This document shows, piece by piece, positions 1-9,685 of a DNA stretch of 64,000 nucleotides (position 1 is its first letter; each line of letters starts with the position of its first letter). Made by a program: the position numbers and the translations under genes. This DNA comes from Lachancea mirantina. Its lineage: Eukaryota; Ascomycota; Saccharomycetes; Saccharomycetales; Saccharomycetaceae. The notes beneath the pieces are model-generated. The model did not search any database. It worked only from the letters and a program-made list of their open reading frames with translations, and was not told the origin of the DNA. Location of the stretch: positions 186,001 to 250,000 of the forward strand of contig LT598464.1 of NCBI GenBank assembly GCA_900074745.1, read 5' to 3'.

Positions 1-341
1 TGGTTGGGGAAACAGAGGTAATAGCTACAACTATTAGAATGCGTGTTTGGCTTTTGCTTTATACCCCATATATGTATATTATTAGTATTCGAAGAAATAA
101 TCGAGAATAGCTCCTTTAGCTAACCCGGAAGGGATGATGTATTGGGATTGATGAGGGTTTCTCTGTCCTCTTATCTGCTTCTGCTAAACTTCGCCTTACA
201 GCGCTACGATGCATGTACTCAAATGAAGTAGAACAGCTTGGTAGGCTCGGAGACGAGTGCAGAAAGATTCAATGGGGAGACGAAAGCAAATTGGCGATGT
301 CACTTGCAAATGGCCAGGTAAGATCTTGAGTTTCAGGATAC
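1..341. other. Left-edge intergenic DNA
   Basis: This stretch lies downstream of the leftward CEX1 gene. I see no gene, tRNA or repeat in it. It probably holds the CEX1 3' end signals and the flank of a gene outside the window. Confidence 0.5.
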
Positions 342-2438
342 CTACCAAGCAGCGTCCCAACCATCTTCTTCCTCTTCGTCATCCTGAGGCTCTATGCTTT
401 GTTTGGGGCGTATGGTCCCAATTGATTGCGACGATTTTTTAATGGTAGAATTGATATTTTTGGGCTCGTCCCAGGCGTTATCCCAATCATCGTCATTCAG
501 ATCATCATTCCATGATTTTGTAATTTTTACTTCCGTAGATTTAAAAGCGCTACTGTCGATGTTTGAAATCGAAGAGCCCTCAGTAATTATTGCATTTTTC
601 GAAACGCCGTTAACTGGCTCGCCGAACCAATCATCTTCATTATCGCCATTATCCCAATCATCTGTCGTTTTTTCTGAGACAGTAACGTTGGGAGAAGAGC
701 GAGTTGCCAATACTTCTGCTGGTGGAGACGAAAGCTTCAGATTTCCTAAAAAGCTTTGCACTAAGCTGACATCTTTATCGTTGAGCTCTGCATCAAAATC
801 GATCTCAATCTTTTCACTATTGTCGGAGGGAATTTTTTGAGCCTCTTCCTCGAGGGCTGAAGAATACAGCTTGAAAAGAATTTTTGCCTTAGAACGAACT
901 TGCAAATTTCTATCAAGCAAACTCGGGGCAATAACAGTAAGAATCTTGTCGGCGATGGTATTTGGCTCAAAAAGTGGTAGCGACTTTTCCAATCCGTAAA
1001 GCGCTGCCAGTCTTGGTTTTAAATGAGGATCCTTGAGGGACTTTGTGAAAGCTGTCGCCAAAATGCCACTTCTGTTGCTCGATGCGGATAGCAAACTCGA
1101 CATTTTACATATTATGAGGATTGTCCAAGTTCTTATTTCAGGATCTGCGTCAACCTGAGTCTTGGCCAATAGTCGAAGAAGATCATTATTCAGTTGTCTT
1201 TCGGTAATGACAGAGATTATTGCAGGAATGTGCTTCAGAGTCTGTATTCTAACTGTGGGGTCAGAATCTGAAAGTCCTTGAATGAATCTGGGGAAGATTT
1301 CAGTTGACACTTCGGAATTGCTCAACTTTTTGATATAGCCTGAGAAATAGACCAGTAAAAGGAATCGTAGCTGCCTGTCCGGCAAGCGGAAGTTCTCGAA
1401 TATCAAAGGCTTGACATATTTTTCAAAGGCAGCCGGTGAGGTCGAAGCGGGCTGATGTGAACATGTCAAATCAAAAATGATTGCCAAAAAAGGTACGATG
1501 ATTGAAACGCCTGCAGACATAGGCTGACTTTGAAGGGTAGTTACCAAGGTGGAAAGGCACTGAGATATTTCGGGTATGAGAAGACCATCAATGAATTGGC
1601 TTGATGCCTTACGCAATGTATCAGCATTTTCCGATACCTGCCTTTGCAGATCTGTCATGCAAACCAACTTTCCTTGGTGGTCTTTCAACGGTAATTCAAC
1701 TAGTATGTCGTAGATCGTAAGTAGAGGTGATTCTAAAGTCGCCTGGAGCTTTTGGCAAGCTTGGGCAATTGACATTGAGCCTCTACCCAGACCGGATACC
1801 ATTTGTCGTAGATGGCCAGGTAACGGTGAATAGAGTCTGGATATTAAACCTGAAAGAAGAACCGAATCAATTGTGCTAAAAGCGGCATGTTGGATTTCAA
1901 AAGAAGTTCCACCCATTGCAGATCTATAAGCGGAGTTGCATCTTTCGAAGTGAAACTGTTGAGTTTTTTTACAGCAGAGTTCAAGTCCGAAAATTCGCCA
2001 TTCTCCACGCTCATTTACCACAATTGATCCCTGAGACAGCGTGGCAAGCACCACTTCCGCCTGTGTATGTAGAATATCAAGTGTTCTCGTGAGTTGAATG
2101 AGCCCCAGGGATATCGCATCGCGACTGAGCTGTTCCAGTTTGACCGCATGCACGCGTTCGGTCACGATATAGGTATTTGATTGATCCGTGTCTATTACGT
2201 CGATTACACGCGCCAATCCGGGGATTTTTAGAATTTTGGACATTTTAGCAACGTTTGCGACCATCTCATTTGCCTCAGGACCATTATTTTGCTTAGAATA
2301 CGTGAAAACCGTGACAGGTGTCGAATCGGCCTTTTTAGTGCCCTGATTAGCACAATAAAAGGGCGAACTGAAAGCTGGTTCAGTTTCCAGTGCATAAGGA
2401 AACTGGAAATTCGACAGCGACTTGAATAGAAAATTCAT
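342..2438 (-). CDS. CEX1: Cex1, SCY1-like pseudokinase in tRNA nuclear export
   Basis: The 698-residue product resembles S. cerevisiae Cex1 (about 761 aa), a cytoplasmic adaptor at nuclear pores that receives aminoacylated tRNA from exportins and passes it to eEF1A. The N-terminal third (about residues 1-250) is kinase-like but has no HRD or DFG motif, as expected for the SCY1 pseudokinase family. The middle is helical HEAT-type repeats. The C-terminus is acidic with repeated DDW/DNAW motifs and ends in DGWDAAW, a Cex1-type tail. The start is the ATG at 2438, the first in frame. It heads a leftward run with CYB5, NOP15, a Maf gene and TFC7; the S. cerevisiae counterparts sit at YOR110-112 and YNL108-111. 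Confidence 0.88.
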   Translation of the reverse strand: MNFLFKSLSNFQFPYALETEPAFSSPFYCANQGTKKADSTPVTVFTYSKQNNGPEANEMVANVAKMSKILKIPGLARVIDVIDTDQSNTYIVTERVHAVKLEQLSRDAISLGLIQLTRTLDILHTQAEVVLATLSQGSIVVNERGEWRIFGLELCCKKTQQFHFERCNSAYRSAMGGTSFEIQHAAFSTIDSVLLSGLISRLYSPLPGHLRQMVSGLGRGSMSIAQACQKLQATLESPLLTIYDILVELPLKDHQGKLVCMTDLQRQVSENADTLRKASSQFIDGLLIPEISQCLSTLVTTLQSQPMSAGVSIIVPFLAIIFDLTCSHQPASTSPAAFEKYVKPLIFENFRLPDRQLRFLLLVYFSGYIKKLSNSEVSTEIFPRFIQGLSDSDPTVRIQTLKHIPAIISVITERQLNNDLLRLLAKTQVDADPEIRTWTILIICKMSSLLSASSNRSGILATAFTKSLKDPHLKPRLAALYGLEKSLPLFEPNTIADKILTVIAPSLLDRNLQVRSKAKILFKLYSSALEEEAQKIPSDNSEKIEIDFDAELNDKDVSLVQSFLGNLKLSSPPAEVLATRSSPNVTVSEKTTDDWDNGDNEDDWFGEPVNGVSKNAIITEGSSISNIDSSAFKSTEVKITKSWNDDLNDDDWDNAWDEPKNINSTIKKSSQSIGTIRPKQSIEPQDDEEEEDGWDAAW

Positions 2439-2711
2439 GTGCTAAATTCGAGGCTGCGTATTCCCACCGGGAGCTACGCATTTGTTATAACGCGAAAATA
2501 TCAATATCTGTTAAAAGTTCCTGAAAGTTAGAAACCCTTCGTCTCAGGTGACATCGACACCTTTTTCCCAGAGTCTCACGTGGTTGAGTCTTCCCAGGAT
2601 TCATCGCTGTTCACTCATCGCGTTCAGCTCACCTCAAGCTCGAATTTATAAATATTATCTATCTCTACTCTACAAAATTAAGTCACCTCGACACATCCCC
2701 GGTAACTTCAG

Positions 2712-3089
2712 TTATTCCTTGCGAGAATTCATGTAAAAGTAAACTACAGCGGCCATCACGGCCAAAAGAGCCAAAATCATGAGCCCGTTACCCTCGCCAC
2801 CGGTGGTGCTGGAAACAGGCTCTTTGTCGACTTTGGCGATAGGTTCACTGTCTTGGTCAACGTCTCCAACGTAGAGATCCGCTAGCATCTTTACAGCATC
2901 ATCAGAGTGACCGATGTCTGCAAATGGTCCCGTGGCGTCCTGTCCACCGAGATCTAGCAACACTTCTTCGCCACCAGGATGTTCGTCAATGAACTTTGTA
3001 CAGTCGTAGACTTTTCCGTCAATGATCATCCACAGATCTTCCTGGGTATTATGTTCCGCGATTTCCTTGTAAGAGAAAAGTTTGGCCAT
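2712..3089 (-). CDS. CYB5: Cytochrome b5, tail-anchored ER protein
   Basis: A 125-residue cytochrome b5 that donates electrons to sterol and lipid desaturation or hydroxylation enzymes at the ER membrane. The heme domain (about residues 1-80) has both axial-histidine motifs, HPGGEE near residue 38 and GHSDD near residue 62. A linker follows, then a C-terminal hydrophobic segment (LMILALLAVMAAVVYFYM) with a short basic end typical of tail-anchored proteins. The length matches the yeast protein (120 aa). The start is the ATG at 3089. Confidence 0.95.
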   Translation of the reverse strand: MAKLFSYKEIAEHNTQEDLWMIIDGKVYDCTKFIDEHPGGEEVLLDLGGQDATGPFADIGHSDDAVKMLADLYVGDVDQDSEPIAKVDKEPVSSTTGGEGNGLMILALLAVMAAVVYFYMNSRKE

Positions 3090-3533
3090 TTTTGTCGTGT
3101 GTATATTTGGTTCTCCTGTATCACTGTTACACCACTATAATCGTGCTTTACCGTGGAAAGATCCAGTCTCAGTAACGCTTTGTTGAATTCTATGTTTACA
3201 ATTGTAGAAAAGAGCTTTTTCTTATATATTTGAGATTCGTTCATAGTACATTTTTTCGTTCTTCATCGGAAAAATTGTTGGGAACGACGACCGATATGAC
3301 CGGAACGTAGTTGTAGACGGCGTGTGTCGATATCGAGAAACTGTGACGAAGAGCTGCTCTCAATTGTAGGAACCTTCTTTCAAATTTCGGTTGCTCTCTT
3401 GCGATTTTTCGTTTTTCACACTGCGTTGTTGCGTCGGTAAGTTAAGACTTGTCAAAATTTATTATCTAGTATACAGGTAAATGGATTTAGTAGTGAGCCG
3501 CATTAATAGGGGGTCAGATTCTTGTGGTGCTGT
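3090..3533. other. Intergenic: CYB5 promoter and NOP15 3' flank
   Basis: No gene recognised. The right part is downstream of NOP15 and the left part is the CYB5 upstream region. No branch site or tRNA is visible. Confidence 0.5.
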
Positions 3534-4187
3534 TCACCACTTGAAGTTAATTCCTTGCTCTTGTAATTTGGAAATGCGGTCTTGATGCTTTTCTTCGGCC
3601 CTCTTCTTGAGGTCAGACGTTGTTTTCTTGACAGGAGCCTCGGAGAATGCTCTCCCTCTGTATTTGAAAAGCTTCTCGATTTTTTTGCCCTTGGGCAAGG
3701 CAGTGACCTGCAGAAGATGACCCATGAGCAGATAATTGTTCATAGTTTCCTGGGCCACGAGAGCATCGTCCTTGTTCACGAACTGAATGAACCCGTAATG
3801 ACGACTGTTGCCCGTCTTGCGGTTGCGTGCAAGTCTCACTTCTTTCAAGTCACCGAATTGTGAGAAATATTTAGCCAGTTCTCGCTCGTGGAACCCTTTA
3901 GGCAGGCGGCTCACGTAGACGATGCCCGAAAGTTTAGTAGAATGGGACGCTGCTGTACCAGCAGCCTTGGCGGCGTCCTTTCTAGACACTTTCACATTCG
4001 TACTAAGCTTCTTGATCGTGTGAGGACCCGACTGTGACTCTTGTTCCAACTCTACTTCAGATTCGCTACCAGAAAACCCAGCAACGTCTCCTTCGTCCGA
4101 GGAAGACGCCGAAAGTTGCAACTCATTATCTTCGACGGCGTCCGCCGCTTCTACCGTGTCTACCCGCTTCTCATCAGCCTTAGACAT
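3534..4187 (-). CDS. NOP15: Nop15, 60S ribosome biogenesis RRM protein
   Basis: A 217-residue protein close in length to yeast Nop15 (220 aa), a nucleolar factor that binds the ITS2 region of pre-rRNA during 27S processing and is also linked to cytokinesis. The N-terminal 85 residues are acidic and Ser-rich. One RRM spans about residues 88-168, with RNP2 at GIVYVSRLP and an RNP1-like stretch at RHYGFIQF. The C-terminal tail is basic and ends in GINFKW, a recognisable end for this family. Translation starts at the ATG at 4187. Confidence 0.93.
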   Translation of the reverse strand: MSKADEKRVDTVEAADAVEDNELQLSASSSDEGDVAGFSGSESEVELEQESQSGPHTIKKLSTNVKVSRKDAAKAAGTAASHSTKLSGIVYVSRLPKGFHERELAKYFSQFGDLKEVRLARNRKTGNSRHYGFIQFVNKDDALVAQETMNNYLLMGHLLQVTALPKGKKIEKLFKYRGRAFSEAPVKKTTSDLKKRAEEKHQDRISKLQEQGINFKW

Positions 4188-4366
4188 GTTGCAGATGGGT
4201 GATGAGCTAGATTTTTCAATCCGCGATGAGCTGAAAATTTTTTAGTTTTTTTAGCTTAGAAAAGAAAATTTAGCCATCTGACATTTAAGTCACGAGGACC
4301 TGAAGACTTGGATCTGACTTTGCATCGTTCAGGCCTTGAGAAGCGGAGACGGACTCTGCGAGGTTG

Positions 4367-5041
4367 TTATGCCTCGAAAGCTGCCCTGTAAATAGCTTTA
4401 AAGGTCCTGTTTAGAGGAAGACCGACAACGTTGAAGAAGTCACCATTGATTCTCTGTATCATTGATCCGCCAAAAGTTTGAACTTTAAGGCCTCCTGCGA
4501 CCTCTAACGCGTCCCCGGATTGTACGTAGTCGTGGACAATGTCGACGGGAAGCTCGTTGTCGAAATATATCTCGGTTTCGTCGTCGTACGACGTAGTAGT
4601 GAAATCTTGCGGACTGATCCACTTGATGAGATTCACAGCCGTTACAACACGTAGAGGCTCTCTGGCATTACGGAATTTTAGCAAATTCTCCAGCTGTAAT
4701 TCCCATTTTTTGGGCTTTTCGTGAATATTGTTCTCGGGATCTATTACGACGGTATCGGCACAAATGACGAGTTTTGGTTTGATTTGTTTGCCATTGGATT
4801 TGTTAAATGATTCTGCTAGATCCGCCCTTATTCCTCTTGCTTTTTCGGCACTTGTGTCTCGAACATAGCCCTTTGGGTTGTTGACATATTTGCGCTTGTC
4901 GAGGTTCTCCTCGAAGGATGGCTTCATCAAAGTTATGTCGTTAAACCCCATAACTTCGTGCAGGATCTCGTAACGTCTGGCAGAGGACGATGCAAGAACG
5001 ACCTCGAACTTGTCACTGACTTTCCGCACGATTTCAGACAT
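4367..5041 (-). CDS. Maf-family nucleoside triphosphate pyrophosphatase (YOR111W type)
   Basis: A 224-residue Maf/HAM1-like protein orthologous to YOR111W. Family members hydrolyse dTTP, UTP and modified nucleotides to monophosphates, a house-cleaning role in the cytosol. The signature LASSSARRYEIL lies at residues 16-27. The catalytic aspartate sits in ICADTVV near residue 95, and a conserved EKP-type lysine motif (HEKPKKWE) follows. Length is normal. The start is the ATG at 5041, immediately downstream of a short 11-bp tandem repeat. Confidence 0.88.
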   Translation of the reverse strand: MSEIVRKVSDKFEVVLASSSARRYEILHEVMGFNDITLMKPSFEENLDKRKYVNNPKGYVRDTSAEKARGIRADLAESFNKSNGKQIKPKLVICADTVVIDPENNIHEKPKKWELQLENLLKFRNAREPLRVVTAVNLIKWISPQDFTTTSYDDETEIYFDNELPVDIVHDYVQSGDALEVAGGLKVQTFGGSMIQRINGDFFNVVGLPLNRTFKAIYRAAFEA

Positions 5042-5044
5042 TCT

Positions 5045-5084
5045 TTCGTGTTTTGTTCGTGTTTTGTTCGTGTTCTGTTCGTGT
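5045..5084. repeat. 11-bp tandem repeat before the Maf gene
   Basis: Three copies of an 11-base unit (TTCGTGTTTTG, the third with one change) plus a partial fourth lie directly upstream of the ATG at 5041, read on the + strand. In the gene's sense this is a CA-rich leader. It may be a simple slippage repeat. Confidence 0.85.
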
Positions 5085-5228
5085 GATCTTTGCCAACTAG
5101 CTAGTCTGGTGGGGTAGATTTGGTTTTTGAAAATAAAAATGTCAATTAAAAGCTCCTTAAGAAATTTACCGCGGAAAGAGACCTAATTGCTGGCTGATGT
5201 AGTTAATCTAGTTCAATGTCTATTTTGT

Positions 5229-6505
5229 TTATAAAGGCTTCAAATTTTCTAAAACCACCCTATCTTTTATCCTGTAAATCCGCTCTGGTCCCAAATCTTC
5301 TTCCTCTTCTGCGGCAGCAGAAGCCACACTGTCATTTTCTAAATCATCGTCCTCTTGTGGTACTCTTTTCTTGATCTCTGCAGCATTCGGCAATGCAAGT
5401 TCGGTCCCTACGAGTTTCCCCCAGCTTCCTTGGTAAATTTTGTCCCCAATTCTGAACAAAGGCTCATTCGTCTCAAGACCAGAAAACTGCATGGTGGCAC
5501 TAGTGTCAATCTCGCTTTTCTGCTTGCCACGCTCGCCAGGAACGTCGACGCTGACAAAAACATGCTCGAATTCTGACGAGTCAGGAGCGGCAACAGAGGG
5601 AGATCGAGACCCTTCTGCTTGTTTACCCTCTGCCAGCGCCCGCCTCGCTTTCATGTCCGCGTCAGAACCGGCTTCGAAACCATACTGGAAATCCCAGTGC
5701 ATTTCTTCGCCCCTGCTTAGAAACTCTGTGTTTCCGTTCATTGTTAGCGTCCAATGCCGTTTACTAAACGGTATTCCATCGGAATCTACGTTAGCACCCG
5801 CAGCGGTAGCAAGCTCGTATTTATCTAGAGAGCAGCTTCCAGACCTGATAATGCTACCATTATCGTCGATAGGCTCGCGACAGCTTTTCAATCCAAGCAA
5901 GTTCACACCCAAAGCGATCTTCGTAGCTGCGTGTGTAACCAGTAAAATCGTTTCGATATTCGGAAACAGAGTCTCAACCTTGTCGACGAAAAGAGGCAAG
6001 AATTTTTGACATCTCTCGTAGATCTGTTGTTCCGTTTCTCCCTTCCCACTTGGAATCACCGTGCTTTCCCATTCGGGGTCCAATCTTCCCTTGAAAAAAT
6101 TCTCAAGCACTTCAAAAGGTGCAGGTTCTGGAATAACGTCTCTATCTGGCTTGTACCACTCTCCAATGCCTCTCTCGACGTTAATAGGTAATTCCAGAAG
6201 TTTGCTGATTGGTTCTGATGTTTGCAGACATCTGTAAAACGGCGAAGAAAAAAGCATCTCCGGTTGATTCTCGATCGACAAGATGTAATGTGCAAGCTCT
6301 CGGGCCTGGTTTACCCCGTGTTCTGCCAATGGCACATCGCTATTTACCCCAGTCGGTGGAAGTGGATAAGGTCCTTTTGGTAACCAATTTGATCGGTACC
6401 CATGCTAATTGGAGACTTGTTAATACCTAATCGTGTGATATATGCCACAGTAATCCATAGTACGCCTTTACATACCCTTGCAATGTATATGGTCTTTATC
6501 GTCAT
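5229..6505 (-). CDS. TFC7: Tfc7, TFIIIC subunit tau55 (two exons)
   Basis: The TFIIIC subunit that pairs with Tfc1 in the A-box-binding part of the factor on Pol III genes. The coding sequence is exon 1 (6476-6505, ten codons) joined to exon 2 (5229-6404), giving 401 aa against about 435 in S. cerevisiae. Exon 1 reads [10 protein letters not shown] and exon 2 opens [14 protein letters not shown], so splicing restores the phosphoglycerate-mutase-type RHG motif and the family N-terminus. The histidine-phosphatase domain covers about residues 1-215, with the second histidine in VTHAATK. The C-terminal half is acidic and ends in an [10 protein letters not shown] segment. Starting inside exon 2 would lose the catalytic motif. 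The paralogue YNL108C sits in the sister S. cerevisiae block. Confidence 0.9.
6405..6475 (-). other. TFC7: TFC7 intron, 71 nt
   Basis: The donor is a perfect GTATGT at 6475-6470, the branch sequence is TATTAAC at 6425-6419 (one change from TACTAAC), and the acceptor TAG is at 6407-6405, 15 nt from the branch A. It is phase 0 and falls exactly between Arg and His of the ARHG motif. Without splicing, an in-frame TAG blocks the frame just before His. Confidence 0.88.
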
Positions 6506-6602
6506 TACTGTTCTGCTTGTTCTACTTTAATCAAGGTTATATCAGATAGTTGGTCTTTGAAAAATCGAGTTCGCTTCTTATTATAACATCGACGAAATCG
6601 AA

Positions 6603-7256
6603 ATGGCGCCGGTTCCAGCCAAAAGGATAAAGACGCTTTCCGTGTCACGGCCCATCATCTATGGTAATACGGCCAAGAAAATGACAGGCGTGAGACCACC
6701 CAATGCGCCCGTGGAACACACGCATATGTGGACCATTTATGTCAAGGGACCACAGGGCGAAGATTTGTCAACTTTTATCAAGCGAGTGGTGTTTAAGTTG
6801 CACGACACGTATCCGAATCCTACGAGGAGTGTCGAGACGCCACCTTTTGAGTTGACAGAGACCGGATGGGGTGAATTTGAAATTAACATCAAAATCCATT
6901 TCATCGATGAAGCGAACGAGAAAATGCTAAATTTCTACCATCACCTGCGGTTGCATCCGTATAAACAAGGTGAGAACCCGGTCGTTAAGAAGGAATCAAG
7001 TGGCGAGGAACCCATCACCGAAGTTGAGTCAGTATTCTACGATGAAATCGTGTTCAATGAACCCAATGAAGACTTTTTCAAGATTCTGATGAATTCTACA
7101 GAAAGCGTGCTTCCGTCAAATAAAATTGAGTCGCAACCGTTCTCGCGACAGTTGGAACAGGAAGACGTCGACAGACTTTCCATTGGGATCAGGAAATTAG
7201 ATAAAGAAATTGAAGAAATGAAAGAAAAACTGACAGAAGAGATAGCCAGTGGGTGA
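6603..7256 (+). CDS. YAF9: Yaf9, YEATS subunit of NuA4 and SWR1
   Basis: A 217-residue YEATS-domain protein (yeast Yaf9 is 226 aa), shared by the NuA4 acetyltransferase and the SWR1 H2A.Z-exchange complex, where it reads acylated histone H3. The YEATS fold spans about residues 8-150, with the conserved HTHMWTIYVKGP, PTRSVETPPFELTETGWGEF and HHLRLHPY segments. The last 40 residues are a predicted coiled coil (LDKEIEEMKEKL). The start is the ATG at 6603. It is divergent from TFC7, as with YNL108C and YNL107W, and converges on AAR2 with only 10 nt between stops. Confidence 0.95.
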   Translation: MAPVPAKRIKTLSVSRPIIYGNTAKKMTGVRPPNAPVEHTHMWTIYVKGPQGEDLSTFIKRVVFKLHDTYPNPTRSVETPPFELTETGWGEFEINIKIHFIDEANEKMLNFYHHLRLHPYKQGENPVVKKESSGEEPITEVESVFYDEIVFNEPNEDFFKILMNSTESVLPSNKIESQPFSRQLEQEDVDRLSIGIRKLDKEIEEMKEKLTEEIASG

Positions 7257-7266
7257 GATTTACAAA

Positions 7267-8331
7267 TTAATACGAACGGAGATGACCGCGATATGTGATT
7301 TTTTCGACTATAACAGGTGCGTCTTCATCGGTAGAATCAGTAGAGTCGTTTTCTGAATCTGAAGCGTTTCCGCTGATCAATTCCGGGAAACGCTCTTCGA
7401 TCACTTTCAAAGTTTGGCTCAATTGATCTTTTTGAGGCGATTCCAGTAAGCATTTCCTCCACACACTTCCGCTGATTAAAACGTCAAAGTATACCTCCGG
7501 GAAGACTCGCAATTGTCGTGACAATGTCTCATCAAACGTTTGCACTAATTGAACATTGGCCTTTGAGCTGAAACATATCAATTCTATTATATTGTGCCAT
7601 TGAAGACTAGATCCGTAGTTACCGAAAAAAATCGCATTCAAGAACGCCCACTGAAACTCGCCCAAGAGTGAATACATTGATGAATTGTGGTATTTAGGCA
7701 AGATAATGTTAGACAAGTACCAGCTTTTGTCAAAAAAATCTTCCATCTTGTGATCTGGCCTTAATGCCTCGAGAGATTTGAAAACAACGGGCGTATAGTT
7801 GAGAACCGCCTCCGAGACTGGTGCCACGATGTCAGCCTTGGATGTGTCAACTCGCCGCCTCAAAGTCTTGAATAATTTCAGGTTTTCCTCGCTTGTCGTG
7901 ATACTAGAGTCCACGTATGCGAATTCGCCACTGCAGCCCGCTCCATACTGTACGTCGCGCCATTTAATGTATTTCGTGAGTTCATGCCACGAATTTTCTT
8001 CGTCAATTTGTGGGAAAGGCATCATAAAAGCTTGAAGCGCGCCGAATTTGTTTTCGGCATCGCGGCGCTCTTCATCTTTGTTGAGTGTCCTCGGTACATA
8101 AATTTCTTGGCCCGCATCATAGTTTAACTCGACAAAGTCACTACTTTTCGATTGAAACCAGTAACCGTATCGAACTCCGTTTTCAGAACTTTGAAAGTGA
8201 ATGACATGTAACTCGGGCTCCGACGGGACATTTTTGATCCCGTGAAACGCTTTCTCGGCGTTCAATTCGAAAGAGGCCTGGTCGACACCGGCAATGAGGT
8301 GGGTTGGAACGCTGTCGAAGAAAATATGCAT
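7267..8331 (-). CDS. AAR2: Aar2, U5 snRNP assembly factor
   Basis: A 354-residue protein matching the length of yeast Aar2 (355 aa). Aar2 binds Prp8 in the cytoplasm, is imported with it, and is later exchanged for Brr2 during U5 snRNP maturation. The N-terminal beta-rich half contains ELHVIHFQS and RYGYWF; the helical C-terminal half contains the LLGEFQWAFLNAIFFGNYGSSLQWHN-type core (about residues 220-245). The tail is acidic (residues about 325-342), where yeast Aar2 is phosphorylated. From here to KTI11 the order follows S. cerevisiae YBL074C-YBL072C-YBL071W-A, so the YNL/YOR-like block ends just to the left. Confidence 0.92.
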   Translation of the reverse strand: MHIFFDSVPTHLIAGVDQASFELNAEKAFHGIKNVPSEPELHVIHFQSSENGVRYGYWFQSKSSDFVELNYDAGQEIYVPRTLNKDEERRDAENKFGALQAFMMPFPQIDEENSWHELTKYIKWRDVQYGAGCSGEFAYVDSSITTSEENLKLFKTLRRRVDTSKADIVAPVSEAVLNYTPVVFKSLEALRPDHKMEDFFDKSWYLSNIILPKYHNSSMYSLLGEFQWAFLNAIFFGNYGSSLQWHNIIELICFSSKANVQLVQTFDETLSRQLRVFPEVYFDVLISGSVWRKCLLESPQKDQLSQTLKVIEERFPELISGNASDSENDSTDSTDEDAPVIVEKITYRGHLRSY

Positions 8332-9067
8332 AGCAGCTAAATGACACTAGCAAGTAAAATCAAGCTCGCAGTTATCCCAGGGAAATTAATCTGGGACTCA
8401 AAGAGAGAAACAAATCCTGCTGGCTGATGAAGCTTATTCTTGATCGGGCCTTAGATGCTCAATAAATTAGCCCTAATACAATATTTCGATGACCCGTATG
8501 CAATTACACATTTCAGCTTTTCAGACTATAAAATGTCTTAATTTTCGGAACTCACCAACATCACTAGCCCTTCCTTTACTCCGAAAACGAGTAGACAAAT
8601 GCTTCTGTAGCCCGGTCCCAAGCGGCACACTAGGATTTTAAACTGCCGTTATAGTATTGCAAGAGTTTCCGAGGGTCAGAAGACACTTTTAATGCTTGCG
8701 ATTTCGACTTCTTGCAAACTCCTTTTCTTGTAACATCGGCTTCTATTTTCATGATGAAAACCATAACACAGACCTGTACTGAATTTCATATCATGCAGAG
8801 AAAAATTATTGCCTTTTTAGCTGAACACATTAGCAAGCCATTAGAGTAGTCTCACTTGAATTTCACAATCCAAAACTGGAGCACCACGGAACTCAAATAA
8901 TCCGGCGCACCGATACACTATAGAGTTTTGCAGATACCGATTTTTCGGCATACAAATCGCCCAAAATTATGGTAGAGACATTGTATTGCGTCTTGCAAAA
9001 TTAATAACATTTTACATAATGTAGAAAGAAAATGACCAGCGCTTGTGAATGGTTAAACTTGAACCAC
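8332..9067. other. Intergenic between AAR2 and RPS8
   Basis: 736 bp, AT-rich, with no ORF of note. I looked for a C/D snoRNA, because I recall snR56 lying near RPS8A in S. cerevisiae, and found no complement to its expected 18S target. ATGATGA at 8750 and CTGA motifs at 8778 and 8821 exist but have no terminal stem. Nothing further is supported. Confidence 0.4.
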
Positions 9068-9679
9068 TTATTTCTTAGCAGTCAATCTTCTCAAGTAGAA
9101 GGCCAATTCTTCACCTTCCAAGATGTAACCGTCACATCTACCGGATTGACCTGGTCTGGAAGAAATGCAGGCGTACAGTCTACCGGAACCGAATTGAGCC
9201 TCGACAGCATGTTCGACCTTAGAGTCGGCAGCTCTGGCAGCCCATTTTCTCTCGGTAGCCTTGGACTTGGCAACGATTTCCTCCTCAACAGCACCCTTCT
9301 GGTTCTTCTTCTTTCCTAGGGATTGACCGTAGTGAGATTCGAACCATTGCTTGAAAGGAGTGGCATCGATCTGAACAATGGCAGATTTGGTCAAAGTGTT
9401 GGTTCTGACCAATTCGTTGTTAGATGGATGGTAGACAACACCAGCAATTCTAGTCTTTCTAGCAACACCTTCAGAGGCCCAGGAGAAGTTACCGGTCTCG
9501 ATTCTCAAGGCTCTGAACTTCTTGTTACCACCTCTGGTTCTAACGGTGTGGATTCTCTTGGCACCGATCTTGGTGTTAGCAGGTTGACGGCCCAATTCGA
9601 ACTTTCTCTTCTTTCTGAACTGAGCACGCTTGGCACCGGTAGCAGCTCTCTTGTGGCGAGAATCACGAGAAATACCCAT
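9068..9679 (-). CDS. RPS8: Small subunit ribosomal protein eS8
   Basis: A 203-residue eS8 (yeast Rps8 is 200 aa), a structural protein of the 40S subunit. It opens [18 protein letters not shown], the invariant eS8 N-terminus, and contains the [16 protein letters not shown] block (about residues 45-60) and the [19 protein letters not shown] stretch near the end. Codon use is strongly biased, as for highly expressed yeast genes. The coding sequence is uninterrupted, but a canonical intron appears to lie wholly in the 5' leader, ending 6 nt before the ATG at 9679. Upstream are a GC-rich island and paired Rap1 sites, arranged as in RPS25 and RPL26. Confidence 0.97.
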   Translation of the reverse strand: MGISRDSRHKRAATGAKRAQFRKKRKFELGRQPANTKIGAKRIHTVRTRGGNKKFRALRIETGNFSWASEGVARKTRIAGVVYHPSNNELVRTNTLTKSAIVQIDATPFKQWFESHYGQSLGKKKNQKGAVEEEIVAKSKATERKWAARAADSKVEHAVEAQFGSGRLYACISSRPGQSGRCDGYILEGEELAFYLRRLTAKK

Positions 9680-9685
9680 TTTGAA

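Noticed and set aside
8748-8826. Possible snR56-like C/D snoRNA downstream of RPS8
   Set aside because: C and D motifs exist, but the sequence has no complement to the 18S region targeted by snR56 and no closing stem.
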